A stretch of 18,382 nt of DNA from an uncultured Collinsella sp. (GTDB lineage: Bacteria > Actinomycetota > Coriobacteriia > Coriobacteriales > Coriobacteriaceae), in contig CALFDJ010000055.1 of assembly GCA_937950325.1 (NCBI GenBank), positions 1-18,382 on the forward strand, read 5' to 3'. Numbering within the stretch: the first letter of the stretch is position 1; each line of letters begins with the position of its first letter. This document shows, in pieces, positions 12,243-18,382 of this stretch. A program made the position numbers and the translations under genes. Below the pieces are notes generated by a model, which did not search any database, was not told the origin of the DNA, and saw only the letters and a program-made list of their open reading frames with translations.

Positions 12243-13193
12243 TTAGCAGGAGAAGTCGACGCTGTCGATGATGTCCTTGAGGGCCTTGGCGGAGACGGTG
12301 AGCTCATGCTGCTCGTCATCGTTCAGCGGCACGGGGACGCGGCAGACAACGCCGTCGCGGCCAACGACGGTCGGCATGGAGATGGCAAGATCGGACAGGC
12401 CATACTCGCCCACCATGAGCGAAGAGACAGGCAGAACGGTCTGCTCATCGCGCATGACGGCGGTGCAGATGCGCTTGACGGCCATGGCGACGCCATAGTA
12501 GGTGGCGTGCTTCTTCTCGATGATGGTGTAGGCGGAGTTCTTGACGTCCTCGGCGATGCGCTTCTCGGCAGCCTCATGCTCCAGGTGGCCGTGAAGCTCG
12601 CAGAAGGTGTTCAGCGGAACGCCAGCAACCTGAGCGCTGGACCAAGCGACAAACTCGGAGTCGCCGTGCTCACCCATGACGTAGGCCTGGACATCGCGCG
12701 GGTCAACCTCGACGTGAGCGCCAAGCATCTGTTGCAGACGGCCGGTGTCGAGCACGGTGCCGGAGCCGATGACGTGGCCCTCAGGCAGGCCGGACATCTT
12801 GATGGCGGCGTAGGTCAGAACATCGACCGGGTTGGAGACGATGAGCAGAATGCCGTCGAAGCCGGACTTCTTAATCTCGGGGATAATGGACTTAAAGATG
12901 CTGACGTTCTTGTTGACCAAGTCCAGGCGGGTCTCACCGGGCTTCTGGGCAGCGCCAGCGGTGACGACGATCATGGCGGCGTCGGCGACATCGGAATAAT
13001 CGCCGGCGTAGATCTTCATCGGCTCGGCAAACGTCATGCCGTGCGCGATATCCAGGGCCTCACCCTCGGCGCGGTTCTTGTCCACGTCGATGAGGACCAT
13101 CTCGGAGAACAGACCGCTCTGCATCAGAGCGAACGCCGAAGACGAACCGACGAAACCGCAGCCGACAATAGCGACCTTCTTCTCGTTAACCAT
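12243..13193 (-). CDS. ldh: L-lactate dehydrogenase
   Basis: This 316-residue NAD-dependent enzyme interconverts pyruvate and L-lactate in the cytoplasm, regenerating NAD+ during fermentation. The Rossmann motif is VAIVGCGFVGSS (7-18), followed by VLIDVDKNRAEGEALD, the substrate loop AAQKPGETRLDLVNKN (81-96; the Gln favours pyruvate over oxaloacetate), IVSNPVDVLTY, and the catalytic YVMGEHGDSEFVAW block with His176. The start at 13193 was chosen for the GGGAG upstream and for the usual N-terminus; the longer frame to 13271 reads through a leader hairpin. It has its own terminator, and the 200-nt upstream spacer should contain its promoter. Confidence 0.95.
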   Translation of the reverse strand: MVNEKKVAIVGCGFVGSSSAFALMQSGLFSEMVLIDVDKNRAEGEALDIAHGMTFAEPMKIYAGDYSDVADAAMIVVTAGAAQKPGETRLDLVNKNVSIFKSIIPEIKKSGFDGILLIVSNPVDVLTYAAIKMSGLPEGHVIGSGTVLDTGRLQQMLGAHVEVDPRDVQAYVMGEHGDSEFVAWSSAQVAGVPLNTFCELHGHLEHEAAEKRIAEDVKNSAYTIIEKKHATYYGVAMAVKRICTAVMRDEQTVLPVSSLMVGEYGLSDLAISMPTVVGRDGVVCRVPVPLNDDEQHELTVSAKALKDIIDSVDFSC

Positions 13194-13219
13194 TAGAAAC
13201 TCCCATCTCTCTCCACAAA

Positions 13220-13250
13220 CAAGCCGCCCGGGAACGACCCGAGCGGCTTG
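13220..13250 (-). terminator. Hairpin in the ldh leader
   Basis: An 8-bp stem (13220-13227 with 13243-13250) is extended by CGGG/CCCG pairs (13229-13232 with 13238-13241) around a 5-nt loop. On the minus strand it is followed by a short TTTGT and then by the ldh ribosome binding site. It may be a weak terminator for the upstream aminotransferase gene or an attenuator in the ldh leader. The short U run makes the call uncertain. Confidence 0.45.
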
Positions 13251-13394
13251 CCGTAATCCCAATACATCCAATCGGGACTTTGATTATGCTCCTATTCGCA
13301 GCCAAAAATCGACCGTTTACCGAAATTGTTTGCAGAATTCGTAAAATAACTGCACGAAATCGGTTTCGAGCTATTGACGAGTCGAAATAGGTTT

Positions 13395-14558
13395 CTAATA
13401 CAGGCCCGCCTCGCGAATGGCCTCGACAGCCAAAGCGATCTGATCGGGCGGCAGGACCAGTGCCATACGCACGTGCCCCTCGCCCGAAGGGCCAAAGCTC
13501 GCGCCCGGCGTCACCACAACGCCGGCCTTCTCCATAAGCTCCTCGCAAAACGCCATGGAATCGGTGCGACCACCGGGAAGCTTGGCCCACACAAACATAG
13601 AGCCATGCGCGTTGGGACGCTCCCAGCCCAGGCCCTCAAGACCGTCGCACAGGGCATCGCGACGTTCCTGGTACTTCAGGCGCTGCGCCTCGACCTCATC
13701 GCGCGGACCGTTCAGGCAGGCGATAGCAGCCTTCTGGATCGGGAAAAACATACCGAAGTCGATCTGGCCGCGCAGCTTGGCAAAGGCCGAGACCACGTCC
13801 TCGCGACCGACCAAAAAGCCGATGCGGGCACCGGTGACGTTAAACGACTTGGAAAGCGAGAAGAACTCCACGCCCACCTCAAGCGCACCGGGATACTGCA
13901 AGAAGCTGCCGCCGGGCTCGCCGTCAAACACGATGTCGGAGTACGCGTTGTCGTGAACGATGAGCAGATCATGCTCGCGGGCGAAAGCGATAATCTCCTC
14001 GTAGACCTCGGGTGTGCCCACCGAGCCCACCGGGTTCGCAGGCAGCGACACGATCATATACTTGGCACGATCGGCCACCTCGGGATCGATACCCGCCACA
14101 TAGGGCAGGTAATTATGCTCGGCAACCAGCGGATAGTATTCGAGCTTGGCATCGGCGATCTTGGCACCCGCCTCAAAGACCGGGTAGCACGGATCGGGAA
14201 CCAGAATGGTGTCACCCGGATCGAGCAGGGCCAGGCCCAAATGGCCCACGCCCTCCTGCGTGCCGTTGCACGACTGCACCATAGACGGCGTAATGCCCGA
14301 AACGCCAAAGCGACGCTCATAGTAATCGCACACGGCCTGCTTGAGTTCGGGCAGGTCGCGCAGGGCATACTTCCACATCTCGGGATCTTGGGCTGCCTGC
14401 GTAAGCGCCTCGACCACGTGGTCGTACGGCTTAAAGTCGGGCGTGCCCACGCTCATGTTGTAAATGGTCTTGCCCTGAGCCTTCAGCGCGAGAAGCTTGT
14501 TGTTGAGCGAGGCGAAGACCTCCGCGCCAAAGCGGTCGAGACGCTGCGATGCCTGCAT
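13395..14558 (-). CDS. Class I/II aminotransferase, DapL/PatA-like
   Basis: This 387-residue fold-I PLP enzyme carries MSVGTPDFKPYDHV (35-48), YPVF (125-128), LPANPVGS with Asn175, HDNAYSDIVFDG with Asp203 and Tyr206, the PLP lysine Lys237 in SLSKSFNVTGARIGF, and Arg245. The strand HDNAYSDIVFDGEPGG and PGALEVGVEFFSLSKS resemble the LL-DAP aminotransferase/aspartate-aminotransferase-like subgroup. With dapH nearby, it could transaminate N-acetyl-2-amino-6-oxopimelate (PatA role), or LL-DAP directly (DapL role). Alanine or aspartate aminotransferase activity remains possible. The start at 14558 is supported by AAGGTGG; the longer frame to 14648 reads through a terminator. It stands alone between nadE and ldh. 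Confidence 0.85.
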   Translation of the reverse strand: MQASQRLDRFGAEVFASLNNKLLALKAQGKTIYNMSVGTPDFKPYDHVVEALTQAAQDPEMWKYALRDLPELKQAVCDYYERRFGVSGITPSMVQSCNGTQEGVGHLGLALLDPGDTILVPDPCYPVFEAGAKIADAKLEYYPLVAEHNYLPYVAGIDPEVADRAKYMIVSLPANPVGSVGTPEVYEEIIAFAREHDLLIVHDNAYSDIVFDGEPGGSFLQYPGALEVGVEFFSLSKSFNVTGARIGFLVGREDVVSAFAKLRGQIDFGMFFPIQKAAIACLNGPRDEVEAQRLKYQERRDALCDGLEGLGWERPNAHGSMFVWAKLPGGRTDSMAFCEELMEKAGVVVTPGASFGPSGEGHVRMALVLPPDQIALAVEAIREAGLY

Positions 14559-14577
14559 GGTGCCACCTTTCGATATG

Positions 14578-14608
14578 AAAAACGCGGCGCTCCGACAAGA
14601 GCGCCGCG
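14578..14608 (-). terminator. Terminator between nadE and the aminotransferase gene
   Basis: A perfect 10-bp GC stem (14583-14592 with 14599-14608, 6-nt loop) is followed by TTTTT on the minus strand (14578-14582). It lies 69 nt after the nadE stop codon and only 20 nt before the aminotransferase ATG. Any aminotransferase promoter upstream of it would have to read through, so it could also work as a leader attenuator. Confidence 0.8.
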
Positions 14609-14676
14609 CGATACGGGCCATCAGATTGCAAAAGTGTAACGCTTGCAACCCCCGTATTGGTTCAATTTAGCCGACC

Positions 14677-16677
14677 TTAGTCAACTGGATTGAGCGCGTC
14701 GATCTGCGCAAGCCACAGACGCGAGCTAGCGTCACTTGGCATACGCCAATCGCCGCGCGGACTGAGCGTCACCGAGCCCACCTTGGGACCATCGGGCAGG
14801 CAGCTGCGCTTAAACTGCTGGGCAAAGAAGCGACGGTAGAACGTACGTAGCCACGTGTGGACGGTCTTGGCGTCGTAGACGCCCTCGAAGCTCTTGAGCG
14901 CCATGCGGTAGATCTTGCCCGGCTCAAAGCCAAAACGCAGCAGGTAGTAGAGGAAGTAGTCGTGCAGCTCGTACGGGCCCACCAAATCCTCGGTCTTCTG
15001 CGCAATCTCGCCGTCGCCCGTGGGCGGCAGAAGCTCGGGGGACACCGGCGTATCGAGGATATCGAGCAAGACCTCGGCAATGCGCCCGCCAAAGACATCG
15101 GCGGCATAGCGTACCAGATGGCGCACAAGCGTCTTGGGCACGCTCGCGTTGACGGCGTACATGCTCATGTGGTCGCCGTTATAGGTAGCCCAGCCGAGCG
15201 CCAGCTCCGACAGGTCGCCCGTGCCGATGACAAAACCGCCAGCCTGGTTGGCCAGGTCCATCAGAATCTGCGTACGCTCGCGCGCCTGGCTGTTCTCGTA
15301 GGTCACGTCTTGGACGGCCGGATCGTGCTCAATGTCCTTGAAGTGCTGCTCCACAGCCGCGTGGATCGAAACCTCGCGGAAGCTCACACCCAGGTCGCGA
15401 GCGAGCGACTCGGCATTCGACTTGGTGCGATGCGTCGTGCCGAAGCCGGGCATGGACATGGCTGTGATACCAGTGCGCGGCAGCCCCAGTGCATCGAAGG
15501 CACGCACGGTCACAAGCAGCGCTAGCGTGGAGTCCAAGCCGCCCGAAAGGCCGATAACCGCAGCCTTGGTACCCGTGTGGGCAAGGCGGGTCTTGAGGCC
15601 CGCAGTCTGCAGATCGAGGATCGTCTCGCAGCGCTCGGCCAAGTCGCCGTGGTCGGCCGGCACAAAGGGCGCGCGCGGGAAAACGCGGTCGATATCGCAG
15701 GCATCGCGCAGGACAGGTTCTTCGGCCAGCACGCCCTCAAACGAAAACTCAACGGTCGTGGCCTCCGGCGCATCGTCCGCGCGCGTCCACGTCGTCGAGC
15801 GACGGCGCTCGGCAACCAGACGGTCAAGATCGACATCGGCGACGGCCATATCGCAGGTAAGCAGTTTGGTCGCGGCGAGCTTCGAACCGTTTTCGTAGAC
15901 GAGGTTCTCGCCTGCAAAGACCATGTCGGTCGTGGACTCGCCCTCGCTCGCGTCCGCATAGGCATAGGCGCAGTACAGGCGTGCGCTCTGGTTAGAGATG
16001 AGGCTGCGGCGATAGTCTGCCTTACCGATGATTTCGTCCGAAGCCGACGGGTTGAGAATCACCGTCGCACCGGCAAGCGCCATCTCGGTCGAAGGCGGCG
16101 CCGGCACCCACAGGTCCTCACAGACCTCAACGCCCAGCACCATATCCTCGGCACCCTCATCACAGCAACGGTAGATAAGCCCCGAACCCAGCGGAACCGG
16201 ACCCTGACCGGCAAATTCAACCCACACGGGATCCGCAGGCGCCGGAGCAAACCAGCGACGCTCATAGAACTCGCCATAGTTGGGCAGATACTTCTTGGCC
16301 GTGAGGCCCAAAAGCTCGCCCGCACAGCACACGGCCGCGCAGTTGTAGATGTTTTCAGCCACCGCAACGGGCAAGCCAACGGTAAAGACGATCGGCAGCT
16401 CACGGGTTTCATCGAGGATGTGCACCAGCGCTGCCTCACAGGCATGCAGCAGCGTGCGGTTATGGAACAGATCGGCCGCGGTATAGCCGCACAAGTTAAG
16501 CTCGGGCAGCACCAGCGCGCGAACGCCGCACTCGGTAGCCTCGCGAACAGCCGCCAGCGCAACCTCGGCATTGCCCTCGACATCGGCCACGCGAATCTGC
16601 GGCGACGCCGCCGCCACACGCAAAAAGCCATCGTTCTTATTAGCCGAAACGCAGCATTGCCTTGTTGATCTGGACAC
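14677..16677 (-). CDS. nadE: Glutamine-dependent NAD+ synthetase
   Basis: This 666-residue two-domain enzyme makes NAD+ from deamido-NAD+, ATP and glutamine. The N-terminal nitrilase-type glutaminase carries the Glu59 (LPELNLCGY), Lys129 (AKKYLPNYGEFYERR) and Cys186 (GVEVCEDLW) triad. The synthetase domain has the ATP pyrophosphatase loop LSGGLDST at 377-384, GTGDLSELALGWATYNGDHM and the C-terminal FAQQFKRSCLPDGPKVGS block. The length fits the fused bacterial form. The start is a GTG at 16677 with AAGGGG upstream; the family core begins near GFLRVAAASP at residue 17, so a short N-terminal extension is included and a slightly later start cannot be excluded. Confidence 0.94.
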   Translation of the reverse strand: MSRSTRQCCVSANKNDGFLRVAAASPQIRVADVEGNAEVALAAVREATECGVRALVLPELNLCGYTAADLFHNRTLLHACEAALVHILDETRELPIVFTVGLPVAVAENIYNCAAVCCAGELLGLTAKKYLPNYGEFYERRWFAPAPADPVWVEFAGQGPVPLGSGLIYRCCDEGAEDMVLGVEVCEDLWVPAPPSTEMALAGATVILNPSASDEIIGKADYRRSLISNQSARLYCAYAYADASEGESTTDMVFAGENLVYENGSKLAATKLLTCDMAVADVDLDRLVAERRRSTTWTRADDAPEATTVEFSFEGVLAEEPVLRDACDIDRVFPRAPFVPADHGDLAERCETILDLQTAGLKTRLAHTGTKAAVIGLSGGLDSTLALLVTVRAFDALGLPRTGITAMSMPGFGTTHRTKSNAESLARDLGVSFREVSIHAAVEQHFKDIEHDPAVQDVTYENSQARERTQILMDLANQAGGFVIGTGDLSELALGWATYNGDHMSMYAVNASVPKTLVRHLVRYAADVFGGRIAEVLLDILDTPVSPELLPPTGDGEIAQKTEDLVGPYELHDYFLYYLLRFGFEPGKIYRMALKSFEGVYDAKTVHTWLRTFYRRFFAQQFKRSCLPDGPKVGSVTLSPRGDWRMPSDASSRLWLAQIDALNPVD

Positions 16678-16803
16678 TGGAGGCCCCTTCTACCCTGAGA
16701 TTCAGTCTAACGAACGTTCACATACCTCTAACTAGCCAAAGCAACCTCCCAGTTTACTGAGAGGCCAACCTGTGCTAAGAGCATGTATTTCAAAAATATC
16801 TTT

Positions 16804-16841
16804 AATTAAAAAAGGAGAAATCGATAATCGACTTCTCCTTT
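16804..16841 (-). terminator. Intrinsic terminator of the radical SAM-peptide operon
   Basis: A 14-bp stem with one G-U pair (16811-16824 with 16828-16841, TAA loop) is followed on the minus strand by a TTTTTTAATT run. It lies 24 nt after the stop codon of the small peptide gene. Confidence 0.9.
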
Positions 16842-16865
16842 AAGCGAGGCGAGTAAATTCCGAAA

Positions 16866-16976
16866 CTAATGGCAGAATTTATCCATGTAGTCCTCAAAGT
16901 CGAACACTTCTACCACGACGCCCTCTTCCTGAAACTCTTTCAGTTGCTCCAAGAGATCTTTGTTAATAACGTCCAT
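16866..16976 (-). CDS. 36-residue peptide, candidate RiPP precursor
   Basis: A tiny ORF starts at an ATG at 16976 with an excellent AGGAGG seven bases upstream and stops at TAG at 16866-16868. The start lies 13 nt after the radical SAM stop codon, and the Shine-Dalgarno begins right after that stop, so the two are probably translationally coupled. The product has an N-terminal amphipathic helix-like part (KDLLEQLKEFQEEG), a short Val-rich strand (VVVEV) that could add an edge strand to a winged-helix recognition domain, and an acidic/aromatic tail DFEDYMDKFCH with one Cys and one His. This is the layout of a leader plus short core peptide. No known precursor family was recognised. Alternatives are a small structural or regulatory protein. 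A strong terminator follows, so it is the operon's last gene. Confidence 0.7.
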   Translation of the reverse strand: MDVINKDLLEQLKEFQEEGVVVEVFDFEDYMDKFCH

Positions 16977-16989
16977 GCAGAAACCTCCT

Positions 16990-18382
16990 CTATCTAATCA
17001 ATTGTAGTATATCTGCTTTCATGCAATTATCAACCAACTTGTTTAATTGCTCCTCGTTTGCCGATAGTCCCTCTTTTTTCAAAATGTCGCGCACCTCGTT
17101 CTTAGTAATCGGCTTTTCAAACAACGAAAGCAAAGCGAACGAAAAATCATTAACCGCACACATTCTATGGGTGGCACAACTCAGCAGTACTCTTAACCCC
17201 TCTTTTGAGCGTCCGACTTCTTTCACAAACGAACTTTTAACCAATTGAAAACCATTATCGTGCATTACATAATCGGCATCGATATTTGTATTCAGCAATC
17301 CATAATGCAACAGTTCTTCTATCGCCCTTGTCAGCTCGAGATCGCCCTGATCAAGGATAAGAGAAATGCTACAATCAGCCTCCAATAAACGGGCCAACTT
17401 AAGGTATACCAACTGGGAAACAGCATAGACATGATGGTATTCAGAATTATAGAAGTAGGCAAATGGCTCAACGAGCACGACAGAGGTCTTGGAATCCAGC
17501 CAGATTCGATCAGCTGGATTTAGACTAGTTAGCCGTCGCTTTACTTTGGTCAAATGTCCCTTATACCTGACAGCGTGAATAGAATCTAGGATCCAGGTCA
17601 CCTCTGAAATATGAAGCCGCTGGGGCAAGTCAATTGTGTCGCTACCGTTTATGACCTCTTGCATATAAAAATCAATATGATGCTCATCAGATAAGGATTT
17701 TGCTTCATTTAAAGTTAAACCAGTGCCTGAAACATAATCCACTTCGAGGCGCAAATCCTCATATTGGGACTTCGGCATTACAGAGACACCATACTTATCG
17801 GGATGATTCCAAACATCCGACCCCATAACGAGACCAAAATTCGTAAATCCTCTCGTGGAATATGGAACACCACATACCTGTTTTGAATAATTCAAAACAT
17901 TCTCTGTATAAGCTAAGGTGTTCAGAGCCTCTTCTTTAGTTTCGGTCGGAAAGCCAATCATAAAGAATAGATGAACAGGAATACCCGCATTGAGACAATC
18001 ATGGATATTGCGATCAATCCAATCAACTCTCGTGTTCTTCTTCATTAGATCAAGAACTCTTTGGTTGTATGACTCGAGGCCAAACTGAATCTGCCTACAT
18101 CCACTTTGGTATATCTTGTTGAAAACGTCTGTACTTAGGGTTGGAGAGAACCTCGTTTCTCCATGCCAGAAAAACGTTTTTCCCGATGCGTTTATTTCAT
18201 CCGCGAGTTGCTCCATTCTTTTGCCTTCGAATGTTTCATCCACAAAAGAGAAAACTCTCGTGCCGTATTTTTCATTTAACCGACACATTATTTCAAATAC
18301 TCTCGATATGGGCATCTTTCGGTAACAGATCGCGTCGAAAATGTTGGTGTAAGGGTGACGCCCTAGCGCCCGTTTAACGAAG
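16990..18382 (-). CDS. Radical SAM protein (5' end outside the window), RiPP-maturation-like
   Basis: The frame is open to the window edge on the minus strand, at least 463 residues; the ATG at 18315 is internal, since GRHPYTNIFDAICYRKMPIS reads continuously across it. The visible core has features that follow the iron-sulfur motif in the radical SAM barrel: VFSFVDETFEGKRM, FFWHGETRFSP, IQFGLESYNQRVLDLMKKNT and FFMIGFPTETKEEALN. The CxxxCxxC motif and any N-terminal cobalamin-binding domain would lie beyond 18382. The C-terminal third contains two PqqD-like winged-helix segments (LKLARLLEADCSISL...ELLHYGLL, and FSFALLSLFEKPITKNEV...DILQLI), a type of domain used for binding leader peptides. 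The gene is AT-rich against its neighbours and directly precedes the small peptide gene. Peptide modification is inferred; the exact chemistry is unknown. Confidence 0.82.
   Translation of the reverse strand, partial: FVKRALGRHPYTNIFDAICYRKMPISRVFEIMCRLNEKYGTRVFSFVDETFEGKRMEQLADEINASGKTFFWHGETRFSPTLSTDVFNKIYQSGCRQIQFGLESYNQRVLDLMKKNTRVDWIDRNIHDCLNAGIPVHLFFMIGFPTETKEEALNTLAYTENVLNYSKQVCGVPYSTRGFTNFGLVMGSDVWNHPDKYGVSVMPKSQYEDLRLEVDYVSGTGLTLNEAKSLSDEHHIDFYMQEVINGSDTIDLPQRLHISEVTWILDSIHAVRYKGHLTKVKRRLTSLNPADRIWLDSKTSVVLVEPFAYFYNSEYHHVYAVSQLVYLKLARLLEADCSISLILDQGDLELTRAIEELLHYGLLNTNIDADYVMHDNGFQLVKSSFVKEVGRSKEGLRVLLSCATHRMCAVNDFSFALLSLFEKPITKNEVRDILKKEGLSANEEQLNKLVDNCMKADILQLIR

Noticed and set aside
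12153..13196. Plus-strand ORF of 347 codons opposite ldh
   Set aside because: It is the mirror frame of a strongly conserved L-lactate dehydrogenase and is rich in Asp, Gly, Val and Leu, typical of an antisense shadow in GC-rich genes.
13374..14639. Plus-strand ORF of 421 codons opposite the aminotransferase gene
   Set aside because: It is fully antisense to a clear PLP enzyme, has no family motif and covers two hairpins; it is a shadow frame.
16745..16764. Hairpin (9-bp arms, one mismatch) in the nadE leader and a nearby GAACGTTC palindrome as a regulatory site
   Set aside because: The stem is short, lacks a U tract, and the 8-bp palindrome lacks the 4-nt spacer of a LexA site. No known motif fits, so no feature was called.
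16678..16865. tRNA or other small RNA in the AT-rich spacer before nadE
   Set aside because: No cloverleaf with a T-loop and anticodon arm can be formed; the only clear structure is the intrinsic terminator.

Overview
The window is a chromosomal segment from a high-GC, anaerobic-type Gram-positive bacterium, most likely a Collinsella-like member of the Coriobacteriia. This taxonomic guess rests on the GC-rich codon use, the acetylase-type diaminopimelate (DAP) genes under a lysine riboswitch, an L-lactate dehydrogenase and Coriobacteria-like small genes; it is inference, not a database result. Three shorter stretches (about 1570-2400, 9076-9830 and 16800-18382) are clearly more AT-rich and look acquired. 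Layout: 1-928 (minus) holds a broken protein-kinase-like gene behind a small HTH protein. 968-1510 (minus) is a lipoprotein whose ribosome binding site lies inside a 14-bp inverted repeat. 1570-2412 is an AT-rich insert with an AbrB-like gene and the 5'-truncated remnant of a two-helix membrane protein. 2617-3313 (minus) holds a small membrane protein and an orphan HigA-type antitoxin with a palindromic operator. 3478-4665 (minus) is an M20 amidohydrolase. 4814-8875 (plus) is a lysine-riboswitch-controlled operon in which lysA and dapA form one continuous reading frame, followed by dapB and dapH. 8893-9071 holds a structured intergenic element and a terminator. 9076-9767 (minus) is a RelE/ParE-Phd/YefM toxin-antitoxin pair. 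9852-10856 (minus) is a YejK/NdpA nucleoid-associated protein. 10968-12128 (minus) is a DUF2974/Mbeg1-like hydrolase flanked by two copies of a 30-bp repeat. Then, all on minus, come L-lactate dehydrogenase (12243-13193), a DapL/PatA-like aminotransferase (13395-14558) and glutamine-dependent NAD synthetase (14677-16677). The last segment (16804-18382, minus) is an AT-rich radical SAM gene that runs off the window, a 36-codon ORF right behind it, and a strong terminator. How the genes fit together: lysA-dapA, dapB and dapH, plus the divergent M20 hydrolase and the nearby aminotransferase, could supply most of the N-acetyl route from aspartate semialdehyde to DAP and lysine, with transcription sensed by the L-box aptamer. 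The radical SAM protein has PqqD-like winged-helix segments at its C-terminal end, and with the tiny downstream peptide gene it looks like a compact ribosomally made, post-translationally modified peptide (RiPP) system. This and the LysA-DapA reading-frame fusion are the two most notable items. No tRNA, rRNA, CRISPR array or transposase gene was seen.
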